A DNA stretch of 64,000 nucleotides from Yoonia sp. (GTDB taxonomy: Bacteria; Pseudomonadota; Alphaproteobacteria; Rhodobacterales; Rhodobacteraceae): contig JAQXEG010000009.1 in NCBI GenBank assembly GCA_029250945.1, positions 186,001 to 250,000 of the forward strand, read 5' to 3'. The notes beneath the pieces were generated by a model that saw only the letters and a list, made by a program, of their open reading frames with translations, made no database searches and had not been told where the DNA came from. How positions within the stretch are numbered: the stretch's first letter is position 1; the number at the start of each line of letters is the position of its first letter. Both the position numbers and the translations under genes were made by a program. Below, piece after piece: positions 46,476 to 54,464 of this stretch.

Positions 46476-47339
46476 ATGGCCGACACCTACACCCCCCAGA
46501 AAATCTGGACATGGGACGCTGAGAATGGCGGCGAATGGGCCAAGCTGAACCGCCCCATCGCTGGTGCCACCCACGATAAGGACCTGCCAGTAGGCGAACA
46601 CCCGCTCCAGCTTTATTCGCTTGCTACACCCAATGGCGTCAAAGTGACCGTCATGCTAGAGGAATTGCTCGCCGCAGGCCACGCCGCCGAATACGACGCA
46701 TGGCTGATCAACATCATGGAAGGCAACCAGTTTGGGTCGGGCTTTGTCGACATAAACCCCAATTCCAAGATCCCTGCCCTACGTGACCACGACACAGGCA
46801 GCCGCGTGTTTGAATCCGGCGCAATTCTGATGTATCTGGCCGAGAAATTCGACGCCTTCCTGCCTGCATCCGGCCTCGCGCGCACCGAGACATTGAACTG
46901 GCTGTTCTGGCTGCAAGGCTCCGCGCCGTATCTGGGTGGCGGCTTTGGCCACTTCTACGCCTACGCACCTGAAAAGTTCGAATACCCCATCAACCGTTTC
47001 GCAATGGAGGCCAAGCGCCAATTGGACGTGTTGAACAAACACCTCGCCGACAATGAATACCTTGCGGGTGATACCTACACGATAGCCGACATGGCCACCG
47101 CCCCGTGGTACGGCCGTATGGTCAAAGGCGAAGCCTATAGCGCCGGTGAGTTCCTGTCCGTGCATGAATATGAAAACGTGATCCGCTGGAACAAGCAGGT
47201 CAGCCAGCGCACCGCCTACAAACGCGGCGCCATGGTGAACAAAGCCTTCGGCCCGCTGGAAGGCCAACTGCGCGAACGCCACTCTGCCGCAGATTTCGAC
47301 ACCAACACGCAAGATAAGATCGAAGCGACGAAGTCGTAA
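46476..47339 (+). CDS. yghU: Glutathione-dependent disulfide-bond oxidoreductase (YghU-like GST)
   Basis: A 287-aa glutathione transferase-like protein of the Nu class. The thioredoxin-like N-terminal part has LYSLATPNGVKVTVMLEELL and NPNSKIPALRDHDT, then GAILMYLAEKF; the C-terminal part is all-helical with LFWLQGSAPYLGGGFGHFY. YghU/YfcG reduce disulfides with two bound GSH. It is a separate unit between the two-component genes and an AT-rich patch, with its own terminator. Confidence 0.9.
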   Translation: MADTYTPQKIWTWDAENGGEWAKLNRPIAGATHDKDLPVGEHPLQLYSLATPNGVKVTVMLEELLAAGHAAEYDAWLINIMEGNQFGSGFVDINPNSKIPALRDHDTGSRVFESGAILMYLAEKFDAFLPASGLARTETLNWLFWLQGSAPYLGGGFGHFYAYAPEKFEYPINRFAMEAKRQLDVLNKHLADNEYLAGDTYTIADMATAPWYGRMVKGEAYSAGEFLSVHEYENVIRWNKQVSQRTAYKRGAMVNKAFGPLEGQLRERHSAADFDTNTQDKIEATKS

Positions 47340-47344
47340 AAACT

Positions 47345-47387
47345 ATCGCCCCGCAGTTCGGTTGAAATTGTGGGGCGATCTTCTTTT
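47345..47387 (+). terminator. Terminator after the YghU-like gene
   Basis: ATCGCCCC and GGGGCGAT pair around a 19-base loop, followed by CTTCTTTT, starting five bases after the stop. Confidence 0.75.
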
Positions 47388-47541
47388 CCGCGATTATCCA
47401 ATTAGCTGCGAAAGTCTGCAATGCGGACTACTGGCTCGTTCCTTTGCTAAACTTCAGGAACATTTCGATTGCGCCTTTGGCGTCTTTGTCCGGAAAAACT
47501 GACGATTATTGCGAAAATAGAAAAACAGGATTTTGCTTAGT

Positions 47542-47900
47542 ATGACCACGATCAGCGAAAATAACAAAATCTTCGTAACGCTAAATGCAACGTTCAAAAA
47601 TTAAGAGCAATGCAGAGTGGCAATGGAGACTATTGTGAACGACGCACACGCTGCATTCGGTGTGAACTCTCATTTTTGGTTTCAAAGAAATGATGGAAAG
47701 TCTTTGTTCGTGCTTGAGCAGTATGAAAATAAAAAAGCACTAAGCCAAGCGATCAGGCGATTTACACTTGCTAGGGTCTCTTTCTGTCAGTCAATAACAG
47801 ATATCAATATTGCGCTTTATGGCAATGTACCATTAGCAATAAACTGATGTTTGCAGTCTTCAGACCTCTGCAGATGAACTATTATGGAGGCTTTTCCAGA
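47542..47900 (+). pseudogene. Decayed copy 1 of a small monooxygenase-like gene
   Basis: From ATG 47542 the frame reads MTTISENNKIFVTLNATFKN, stops at TAA 47602-47604, and continues with EQCRVAMETIVNDAH, VNSHFWFQRNDGKSLFVLEQ and YGNVPLAIN before TGA near 47845. A shift of one base then gives MFAVFRPLQMNYYGGFSR. These parts align with copy 2 downstream. The order fits a ~100-aa antibiotic-biosynthesis-monooxygenase-like domain (short ferredoxin-like fold), a guess from the SHFW...LEQY pattern. The DNA is clearly richer in A/T than neighbours. Confidence 0.6.
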
Positions 47901-47937
47901 GGCGGCGCGAAAACCGAAAAAACCGGGATCAAATCGC

Positions 47938-48287
47938 ATGAGCGAAAGAGAATTATCGTCGCCACCAGCGCAAAAATACGAGATGAGGAAAAGTGTATCG
48001 CGGCAATGGAGAACATCGTAAAAAATGCACACTCAAAATCAGGGACCAAGTCTCATTTTTGGTGCAAAGGAAACGATGGCAAGTCGTTGATGATCCTCGA
48101 GCAATATGAAGACGAGAAAGCACTAATAGAACTTGCGATTACAGATGAATACGCGGATTCTGATTTTACTGTCTCAACCAGAATAACCGATGTTATAATC
48201 TACGGGGCCGTGTCGGAACAGACGAAAGAGCTGTTTGCCGCACATCGGCCAAAACTTATGAATTACTTTGGTGGGTATTCTAAATAG
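47938..48287 (+). pseudogene. Decayed or start-less copy 2 of the same small gene
   Basis: The body KRIIVATSAKIRDEEKCIAA, MENIVKNAHSKSGTKSHFWC and DGKSLMILEQYEDEKAL to MNYFGGYSK is intact and stops at 48287. No ATG in this frame lies at the expected start: ATGAGCGAA at 47938 is one base out of frame with the body. The open frame runs back into copy 1's tail to an ATG at 47847, so a fused 146-aa product could be made. A remnant of a tandem duplication is the simplest reading; a working fusion is not excluded. Confidence 0.5.
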
Positions 48288-48500
48288 TCCTTCGGGACGG
48301 AAGGTGCTGTTCCTATAATCGTCATTAGTTGCCTGATGAATTTCTTTCTTGGCGTTTTGATGTCTACTTGAGCATGGCGCAGCATCCGTCACTTTGGGTT
48401 CTGAAAGGACCTTCGCCGGAAACCAAAACACTCCACCTCAACCTATCGAAATAAAGTTGCGAAAAACGTGGCTCAAACGACATTTTCTCCATTTCACGTG
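48288..48500. other. AT-rich spacer without a recognisable gene
   Basis: Right after copy 2 there is a small GTCC-TTCG-GGAC hairpin (UUCG-type loop). Beyond that I see no convincing reading frame or repeat up to the ilv promoter. Confidence 0.5.
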
Positions 48501-48528
48501 TTGACGGTCCTGTTTGCAGTGGTAATGT
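48501..48528 (+). promoter_or_regulatory. Sigma-70-like promoter for the ilv leader
   Basis: TTGACG and TAATGT are separated by 16 bases. Transcription from here would begin near 48535, about 23 bases before the leader-peptide ATG, as expected for an attenuated biosynthetic operon. Confidence 0.55.
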
Positions 48529-48557
48529 TGCTCCCAACACAAAAGGACACCCAACAG

Positions 48558-48605
48558 ATGATCGACATCGTCGTACTTCTAGGACAACAGCGCACGGGCC
48601 GGTAA
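48558..48605 (+). CDS. ilvL: ilv operon leader peptide
   Basis: A 15-codon frame encodes MIDIVVLLGQQRTGR, with an AAAGGAC Shine-Dalgarno about nine bases upstream. The run I-D-I-V-V-L-L holds the three branched-chain amino acids made by, or derived from, the pathway that acetolactate synthase starts. With the terminator 27 bases downstream and ilvB after it, this is a ribosome-mediated attenuator: stalling at Ile/Val/Leu codons would prevent the terminator from forming. The peptide itself needs no function. Confidence 0.88.
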   Translation: MIDIVVLLGQQRTGR

Positions 48606-48631
48606 CGGTTTAACCATAAGGTTCCCATGCG

Positions 48632-48657
48632 CCCCCGACATCCTCGGGGGTTTTTTT
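48632..48657 (+). terminator. Attenuator terminator in front of ilvB
   Basis: CCCCCGA and TCGGGGG pair around CATCC and are followed by seven T. GGGC (48596-48599, in the leader end) could pair with GCCC at the 5' arm as part of an antiterminator; this pairing is inferred and short. Confidence 0.88.
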
Positions 48658-48696
48658 ATGTGTAAACGAAACGTAATGTCGAAAGAGGACAGAGAA

Positions 48697-50451
48697 ATGT
48701 CAAAAGCCATGTCAGGCGCAAAAATGGTCGTTCAAGCCTTGGTGGATCAAGGTGTGGAGGTCGTCTTTGGCTACCCTGGTGGGGCCGTCCTACCGATTTA
48801 TGACGAGATTTTTCAGCAAAACCATATCCAGCACGTGTTGGTCCGCCATGAACAGGGCGCTGTGCATGCTGCCGAAGGGTATGCGCGTTCGACTGGTAAA
48901 CTGGGTGTGGCTTTGGTCACCTCAGGCCCCGGTGCGACAAACGCTGTGACCGGCCTGACCGACGCGTTGATGGATAGCATCCCAATTCTGGTACTTACCG
49001 GCCAAGTACCGACATTCATGATTGGATCGGATGCATTCCAAGAGGCGGACACCGTCGGCATCACCCGTCCCTGCACGAAACACAACTGGCTGGTCAAAGA
49101 CACCGACGATCTGGCCCGCACCATCCACGAGGCATGTCATGTTGCCACATCCGGCCGTCCCGGCCCCGTGCTGATCGACATCCCAAAGGACGTGCAATTC
49201 GCATCCGGCACCTATTCCGAGAAGACCGCGCGCAAGTCCCATTACCAACCACAGGTTAAGGGCGACATCGACGCGATCACCGATCTGGTGAAGGCCATGG
49301 AAACCGCCAAGCGGCCCGTGTTTTATACCGGTGGCGGTGTCATCAACTCTGGCAATGCGGCGACACAGCTGTTGCGCCAATTGGTTGCGGCTACGAATTT
49401 CCCGATCACATCCACCCTGATGGGCTTGGGCTGTTATCCGGCGTCCGGCGACAACTGGTTGGGGATGCTGGGCATGCACGGCCTGTACGAGGCGAACATG
49501 GCGATGCACGATTGCGATCTGTTGATCAACATCGGCGCACGCTTTGACGACCGGATCACCGGCGTCGTGGATAAATTCAGCCCTGGCTCCAAAAAGGCGC
49601 ATATCGACATCGACGTGTCATCCATTAATAAGGTGATCCATGTGGATATCCCGATTGTTGGCGACGTGGCCCATGTGCTTGAGGACCTGCTGAAAGTCTG
49701 GCAATCCCGCGGTCGCAAAACCGATGCCGAAGGGCTGTCAAACTGGTGGGACACCATCAACGAATGGCGCAAGGTCGATTGCCTGAAGTTCACGCAAACC
49801 GGCAAGGTGATCAAACCCCAACACGCGCTGGCGCGGCTTGAGGCATTGACCAAAGGCCACGACCGTTACATCACCACCGAAGTGGGCCAGCACCAGATGT
49901 GGGCCGCGCAGTATTTGGGGTTTGAGGACCCGAACCGCTGGATGACCTCTGGCGGCTTGGGCACCATGGGTTACGGCACACCTGCGTCCATTGGCGTGCA
50001 GATGGCGCACCGCGATAGCCTTGTGATCAACGTGGCGGGCGAAGCGTCTTGGCTGATGAACATGCAAGAGATGGGCACTGCCATGCAATACGGCTTGCCG
50101 GTCAAACAGTTCATCCTCAACAACGAACGGTTGGGCATGGTCCGCCAGTGGCAGGAATTGCTGCACGGTGAGCGGTATTCATCAAGCTGGTCCGAAAGCC
50201 TACCTGACTTTGTCAAATTGGCAGAGGCATTTGGCGCCAAGGGTATCTTGTGTTCCGACCCCGCCGATCTGGACGACGCGATCATGGAAATGATTAACTA
50301 CGATGGTCCCGTGATCTTTGACTGTTTGGTGGAAAAGCATGAAAACTGCTTCCCCATGATCCCGTCGGGCAAGGCACATAATGACATGCTGTTGGGCGAA
50401 AATGCCGATACAGCCAACGCAATTCAGGGCGCCGGCGGTGCGCTGGTTTAA
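48697..50451 (+). CDS. ilvB: Acetolactate synthase, large subunit
   Basis: The TPP enzyme condenses two pyruvates to acetolactate (valine, leucine) or pyruvate with 2-oxobutyrate (isoleucine). The 584-aa protein has VVFGYPGGAVLPIYD and the catalytic Glu in VRHEQGAVHAAEGYAR, the FAD-region GLGCYPASGDNWLGMLGMHG, and the TPP site VAGEASWLMNMQEMGTAMQ followed by NNERLGMVRQW. ATG 48697 follows GAGGACAGAGAA; ATGs at 48658 and 48676 are in frame but less well placed, the first lying at the end of the terminator T-tract. Confidence 0.96.
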   Translation: MSKAMSGAKMVVQALVDQGVEVVFGYPGGAVLPIYDEIFQQNHIQHVLVRHEQGAVHAAEGYARSTGKLGVALVTSGPGATNAVTGLTDALMDSIPILVLTGQVPTFMIGSDAFQEADTVGITRPCTKHNWLVKDTDDLARTIHEACHVATSGRPGPVLIDIPKDVQFASGTYSEKTARKSHYQPQVKGDIDAITDLVKAMETAKRPVFYTGGGVINSGNAATQLLRQLVAATNFPITSTLMGLGCYPASGDNWLGMLGMHGLYEANMAMHDCDLLINIGARFDDRITGVVDKFSPGSKKAHIDIDVSSINKVIHVDIPIVGDVAHVLEDLLKVWQSRGRKTDAEGLSNWWDTINEWRKVDCLKFTQTGKVIKPQHALARLEALTKGHDRYITTEVGQHQMWAAQYLGFEDPNRWMTSGGLGTMGYGTPASIGVQMAHRDSLVINVAGEASWLMNMQEMGTAMQYGLPVKQFILNNERLGMVRQWQELLHGERYSSSWSESLPDFVKLAEAFGAKGILCSDPADLDDAIMEMINYDGPVIFDCLVEKHENCFPMIPSGKAHNDMLLGENADTANAIQGAGGALV

Positions 50452-50503
50452 CCCCAGCCGCCCCCACCCCATCGACACATGACGCATTGAAGGGACGCAA
50501 AAC

Positions 50504-51064
50504 ATGTCCGCACTAAAAATCAAAAAAGGCACCAGCAGCAAGTCGGCGTATAACCTACGCTCGGGCTATAGCGATGTTGTGGAACGGCATACGCTGGCCA
50601 TTCTGGTCGAAAATGAACCGGGCGTTCTGGCCCGCGTGATCGGCCTGTTTGCTGGTCGGGGCTACAATATCGAAAGCCTAACAGTCGCCGAAACCGACCA
50701 TGCCGGTCACCTGAGCCGGATCACAATTGTTACATCCGGCACGCCACAGGTGATCGAACAGATCAAGGCGCAGATCGGCCGCATTGTGCCAGTACACGAC
50801 GTGCATGACCTGACGGTCGAGGGTGCATCGGTTGAGCGTGAATTAGCCCTGTTCAAGGTTGCTGGCAAAGGCGACGCACGGATCGAAGCCGTCCGTCTGG
50901 CTGACATTTTTCGCGCCAATGTGGTCGATAGCACTCTGGAATCATTCGTTTTTGAGGTCGTTGGCACAACCGAAAAAATCGATGCGTTTGCCGAATTGAT
51001 GCGGCCGCTTGGTTTGGTTGAGGTGGTGCGCACTGGCGTCACCGCCCTCGCCCGCGGGAACTAA
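50504..51064 (+). CDS. ilvN: Acetolactate synthase, small regulatory subunit
   Basis: The 186-aa regulatory subunit activates IlvB and confers valine feedback. The ACT domain begins at HTLAILVENEPGVLARVIGL with FAGRGYNIESLTVAETD; the second domain has LFKVAGKGDARIEAVRLADI. It follows ilvB by 52 bp with its own GAAGGGACG ribosome site and completes the operon. Confidence 0.95.
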   Translation: MSALKIKKGTSSKSAYNLRSGYSDVVERHTLAILVENEPGVLARVIGLFAGRGYNIESLTVAETDHAGHLSRITIVTSGTPQVIEQIKAQIGRIVPVHDVHDLTVEGASVERELALFKVAGKGDARIEAVRLADIFRANVVDSTLESFVFEVVGTTEKIDAFAELMRPLGLVEVVRTGVTALARGN

Positions 51065-51101
51065 AAAGCCGCCCCGCGCGCAGGGTCGTTGCGCGCGGGG
51101 C
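51063..51101 (-). terminator. Terminator between ilvN and the EF-hand relic
   Basis: GCCCCGCGCGC and GCGCGCGGGGC are perfect complements around a 9-base loop. On the minus strand the stem is followed by GGCTTTTT, so it serves the gene at 51110; on the plus strand there is no T-tract but the stem may still slow polymerase after ilvN. Confidence 0.75.
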
Positions 51102-51109
51102 GTCCATTG

Positions 51110-51356
51110 CTAGCCGTCGACTGGGGGAAGAAGCTCTGCTTCTACACCGACAGCAATCTCATCTGAATCCAACAGGCCGTCACCATTGGCATCAAGCGCG
51201 GTAAAGCCATCAATGGTCATATCCGGCATGGCGACCTGCAATTCAGGAAAGCTGTAATTCCCGTCACCGTTGACGTCGATCATCGGGTTCTGTGCGGTCG
51301 CTGGCAGCGCAAGGGTGGACAGGGAGCAGGCACAGTAGGATGTGGCGCAGTTTCAT
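51110..51356 (-). pseudogene. Secreted EF-hand protein gene with a frameshift in its signal peptide
   Basis: ATG 51356, with a strong AAGGAGA upstream, starts MKLRHILLCLLP; after that a one-base shift is needed to reach STLALPATAQ, a normal signal-peptide end, and then two calcium loops, DVNGDGNYSFPE and DANGDGLLDSDE, with stop TAG at 51110. Without the shift the frame ends after DDRRQR. The intact protein would be a periplasmic or secreted calcium binder of about 80 aa. The lesion near 51320 is either real or a sequencing slip. Confidence 0.72.
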
Positions 51357-51660
51357 AGGGTGTCTCCTTTGAACAATTATGGGCTTGATCGCCCTGCCCT
51401 GACATTGCGTGCAAATCCGCGCCTGCCGCCAGCGACCATGCTAAGTCACCGCAAAACCGGCGCAGGCTTGCCCGTCTGCCCCACTGGACCGGCTGGAAAA
51501 TGCCCCCCCGCGCGCCTTTGCGGTTTTCGGCATTTATCCACCGCCAAGGCGCGGGAAACCGCTGATTGATGTCGCTGTGATCCAAGCCGTTGTCGCCGTC
51601 AGGCAAGGAAATCATGGGCTGTCCAGCTATCGTCTGCTCAAGGGAACAAGGATAAATATC
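51357..51660. other. Spacer upstream of the Rieske gene
   Basis: About 300 bases with no supported gene. Open frames on both strands here lack family similarity or ribosome sites. GGGAACAAGGA just before 51661 is the Rieske gene's ribosome site. No operator-like repeat was noticed. Confidence 0.5.
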
Positions 51661-52815
51661 ATGACCAATACGCATGCAGTGACCGACCTTTCTGTTGTTC
51701 GTCAACACATTGAAAAGGCCCAAGGGCTGCCCAATGCCCATTACATAGATGACGCCGTCTTTGACGAAGAAAAACACAGCGTTTTGTTCAGTTCCTGGAC
51801 GGGTTTGGCCGTGGCCGCTGATGTGCCCGAGATTGGCGATGCCAAACCGATCGAATTTCTGGGCATCCCCCTATTGTTGGTACGTGACCGCGACAATCAG
51901 GTGCGTGTGTTCCAAAACTCGTGCCGCCACCGTGGCATGATCCTCGTCTCGGAACCCAAAAAGATCGAAGGCGCGATCCGCTGCCCCTATCATTCATGGT
52001 GCTATTCCACCGCTGGCAAATTGGTCAGTACACCCCATGTGGGCGGCGCAGGCCACAACACCCACGCCGCCATCAACAAAGATGATCTGGGCCTGACAGA
52101 GGTGCACAGCCATATCTGGTTCGACACCGTCTTTATCAACGTTGATGGCAAGGCCGACCCATTCGAGGTTGTGCATGCCGATCTGCTGGCCCGCTGGGCG
52201 GAATTTGACAAACCGATGTACCACGGCGGCGCCGAAAGCGCATTTGACCTAGAGGTCACGACCAACTGGAAGCTCGCAGTCGAAAACTATTGCGAAAGCT
52301 ACCACCTGCCTTGGGTGCATCCCGGTCTTAACAGCTATTCCCGGCTAGAGGACCATTACAACATCCAAGAGGCGGGTAAATATTCCGGCCAAGGGACTCT
52401 TGTTTATCAACAACTTAAGGGGCCCGATGACGCGGTATTCCCCGATTTTGACGGGCTGTCCGACACATGGGATACTGGCGCGGAATATGTGGCCGTCTAT
52501 CCCAACGTTCTGCTAGGTGCGCAGCGCGATCATACTTTTGCAATCATCCTACAGCCCAACACCAAGACATCCACAACCGAACATATCCACCTGTATTACG
52601 CGCAGCCCGACACATCCGAGGATATGCGCAGCCGCAACGCGCATCTGTGGAAGACCGTGTTTGAGGAAGACATCTTTGTCGTTGAAGGCATGCAAAAGGG
52701 ACGTCACTCGCCGCTGTTTGACGGTGGCCGTTTCAGCCCCGCGATGGACGGCCCCACTCATAACTTCCACGATTGGGTCGCAGGCAAGGTGCAAGCCCAC
52801 CGCGATGCAAGCTGA
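51661..52815 (+). CDS. Rieske non-heme iron oxygenase, alpha subunit
   Basis: The 384-aa protein has the Rieske [2Fe-2S] site CRHRG...CPYHSW (from FQNSCRHRGMILV and GAIRCPYHSWCY) and the mononuclear iron site in NWKLAVENYCESYHLPWVHP. It resembles ring-hydroxylating and betaine-demethylating (GbcA-like) oxygenases. No ferredoxin-reductase gene lies within the visible neighbourhood, so the electron donor is elsewhere. The start MTNTHAVTDLSVVRQHIE follows AAGGA; its end overlaps the next small gene. Substrate unknown. Confidence 0.88.
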   Translation: MTNTHAVTDLSVVRQHIEKAQGLPNAHYIDDAVFDEEKHSVLFSSWTGLAVAADVPEIGDAKPIEFLGIPLLLVRDRDNQVRVFQNSCRHRGMILVSEPKKIEGAIRCPYHSWCYSTAGKLVSTPHVGGAGHNTHAAINKDDLGLTEVHSHIWFDTVFINVDGKADPFEVVHADLLARWAEFDKPMYHGGAESAFDLEVTTNWKLAVENYCESYHLPWVHPGLNSYSRLEDHYNIQEAGKYSGQGTLVYQQLKGPDDAVFPDFDGLSDTWDTGAEYVAVYPNVLLGAQRDHTFAIILQPNTKTSTTEHIHLYYAQPDTSEDMRSRNAHLWKTVFEEDIFVVEGMQKGRHSPLFDGGRFSPAMDGPTHNFHDWVAGKVQAHRDAS

Positions 52816-53017
52816 TCTTGATACCGCACTCTTGGACGCCCACGCAAATGGCGACCAGCGCGCACTTGTGACGCTTTATGCGCAAGCGGCAGATCAGGCG
52901 CACGACGTTGATGCGGCCTGTTTCTATCTGACCCACGCTTATATCTTTGCGCTTGAATTAGGGCATCCTGAGACAGCGGATTTACACCGCCGATTGGCCA
53001 CACACGGCCGCGTGTGA
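52805..53017 (+). CDS. Hypothetical protein, 70 aa
   Basis: The short protein MQADLDTALLDAHANGDQRA continues with LVTLYAQAADQAHDVDAACF and YLTHAYIFALELGHPETADL, an all-helical pattern like a single tetratricopeptide-type unit. It overlaps the Rieske stop by 11 bp and precedes the nucleoside hydrolase gene by 59 bp. Codon use fits the neighbourhood. No family with a known role was recognised. Confidence 0.65.
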   Translation: MQADLDTALLDAHANGDQRALVTLYAQAADQAHDVDAACFYLTHAYIFALELGHPETADLHRRLATHGRV

Positions 53018-53076
53018 CCCCTTGCCCTTGGGCCGTGCGCCATGCACTGTGTAGCTTGACCAAAAGGACAAAAATC

Positions 53077-54018
53077 ATGGCACCCCGCAAAATTATTATC
53101 GACACCGATCCCGGCCAAGACGACGCGGTGGCGATCCTTCTCGCGTTGGCCTCGCCCGAGGATGTGACCGTTTTGGGCGTAACGGCGGTGGCGGGTAACG
53201 TGCCGCTGCCCCTGACGCAAAAGAACGCGCGGATCGTGTGTGAACTAGCCGGTAAGCCCGACACATTGGTGTTTGCAGGCTGCGATGCGCCACTGAAACG
53301 CAAACTGGTCACGGCCGAGCATGTGCACGGAAAAACTGGCCTTGATGGCCCGCAAATGGCCGATCCTACGATGCCGTTGCAGGGCCAACACGCCGTTGAT
53401 TTCATCATCAACACCTTGCGCGCCCATGATATGGGCAGCGTCACGCTATGCCCCTTGGGGCCGCTGACCAATATCGCGACCGCATTTAACCGCGCCCCCG
53501 ATATCATTGAAAAGGTACAAGAAATTGTGCTGATGGGGGGTGCCTATTTCCAAGTGGGCAACATCACACCTGCCGCAGAATTCAACATCTACGTGGACCC
53601 AGAGGCCGCCGAAATCATGTTCAAAAGCGGTGTGCCGATTGTCGTGCTGCCCCTTGATGTGACGCATCAGGCTCTGACGACCCGCCCCCGCGTTGATGCA
53701 TTCCGCGCGATGGGCACCAAGGTGGGTGACATGGTTGCTGCGTGGACAGATTTCTTTGAACGGTTTGATAAGGAAAAATACGGATCAGAAGGCGCGCCAC
53801 TGCATGATCCCTGTGTCATCGCCTATCTGATCCAACCAGAGCTGTTCACAGGCCGCCACGTGAACGTGGAGATTGAGACGGTGTCAGAATTGACGCTGGG
53901 CATGACAGTCGCCGATTGGTGGCGTGTCACGGACCGCCCCGCGAACGCATTATTCATCGGTAATTTGGATGCCGAAGGGTTCTTTGCCCTGCTGGCTGGA
54001 CGTCTGGCGCGCCTATGA
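53077..54018 (+). CDS. Inosine/uridine-preferring nucleoside hydrolase
   Basis: The enzyme splits the N-glycosidic bond of ribonucleosides in salvage. The 313-aa protein has the calcium-binding signature IIIDTDPGQDDAVAILLALA, then VAGNVPLPLTQKNA, the HGKTGLDG loop and the later AAEFNIYVDPEAAEIMF. MAPRKIIIDTD follows AAAAGGACA. It overlaps the GNAT gene (ATGA), linking them. Confidence 0.93.
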   Translation: MAPRKIIIDTDPGQDDAVAILLALASPEDVTVLGVTAVAGNVPLPLTQKNARIVCELAGKPDTLVFAGCDAPLKRKLVTAEHVHGKTGLDGPQMADPTMPLQGQHAVDFIINTLRAHDMGSVTLCPLGPLTNIATAFNRAPDIIEKVQEIVLMGGAYFQVGNITPAAEFNIYVDPEAAEIMFKSGVPIVVLPLDVTHQALTTRPRVDAFRAMGTKVGDMVAAWTDFFERFDKEKYGSEGAPLHDPCVIAYLIQPELFTGRHVNVEIETVSELTLGMTVADWWRVTDRPANALFIGNLDAEGFFALLAGRLARL

Positions 54019-54464
54019 CCACAGCCATCAACCTAGCCGGACCAACCGATAATGATCAGCTTTTGTCGCTGGTGGCCCGCTACCACGAAGAACGCGGGCT
54101 GGACTACGATGATCTGCACCGTGCACAAGTGACCGCGCCCTTATTAGAAGGCTCGCCATTGGGGGCAGTCTGGCTCATCGGCCCTGCCCGCGCCCCGCTT
54201 GGCTATGTGCTGGTCAGCTTTGGCTGGTCTGTGCCTTTGGGCGGCATGACCGGCTGGGTAGAAGAAGTTTTCATTCGCCCCTCCGTGCGTAATCGTGGGA
54301 TCGGCACCGAAGTACTGCATGCCGTTGCGGTGTCATTGGGCCACGCAGGGTTGAAGGCATTGCAGGTTCGCGTGGACGACGACACCCGCCTTGCGCGGTT
54401 CTGTGAGCGGGTCGGGTTTGACACTGCGACCGAGGCCAAGATTATGACGGATACGCTTGCATGA
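54015..54464 (+). CDS. GNAT family N-acetyltransferase
   Basis: The 149-aa protein has the acetyl-CoA motif RPSVRNRGIGTEVLHAVAVS after WVEEVFI, and the closing LQVRVDDDTRLARFCERVGF. It overlaps the genes on both sides by 4 bp (ATGA in each case), so translation is coupled with the hydrolase and SelO. Its acceptor is not evident. Confidence 0.88.
   Translation: MTTAINLAGPTDNDQLLSLVARYHEERGLDYDDLHRAQVTAPLLEGSPLGAVWLIGPARAPLGYVLVSFGWSVPLGGMTGWVEEVFIRPSVRNRGIGTEVLHAVAVSLGHAGLKALQVRVDDDTRLARFCERVGFDTATEAKIMTDTLA

Noticed and set aside
47400..48500. Genomic island or insertion sequence
   Set aside because: The patch is AT-rich, but no transposase, integrase, terminal repeats or target duplication could be seen.
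51280..51777. Minus-strand frame of 165 codons across the Rieske gene start and the EF-hand relic
   Set aside because: It contains no recognisable domain, lacks a ribosome site and conflicts with both better-supported genes.
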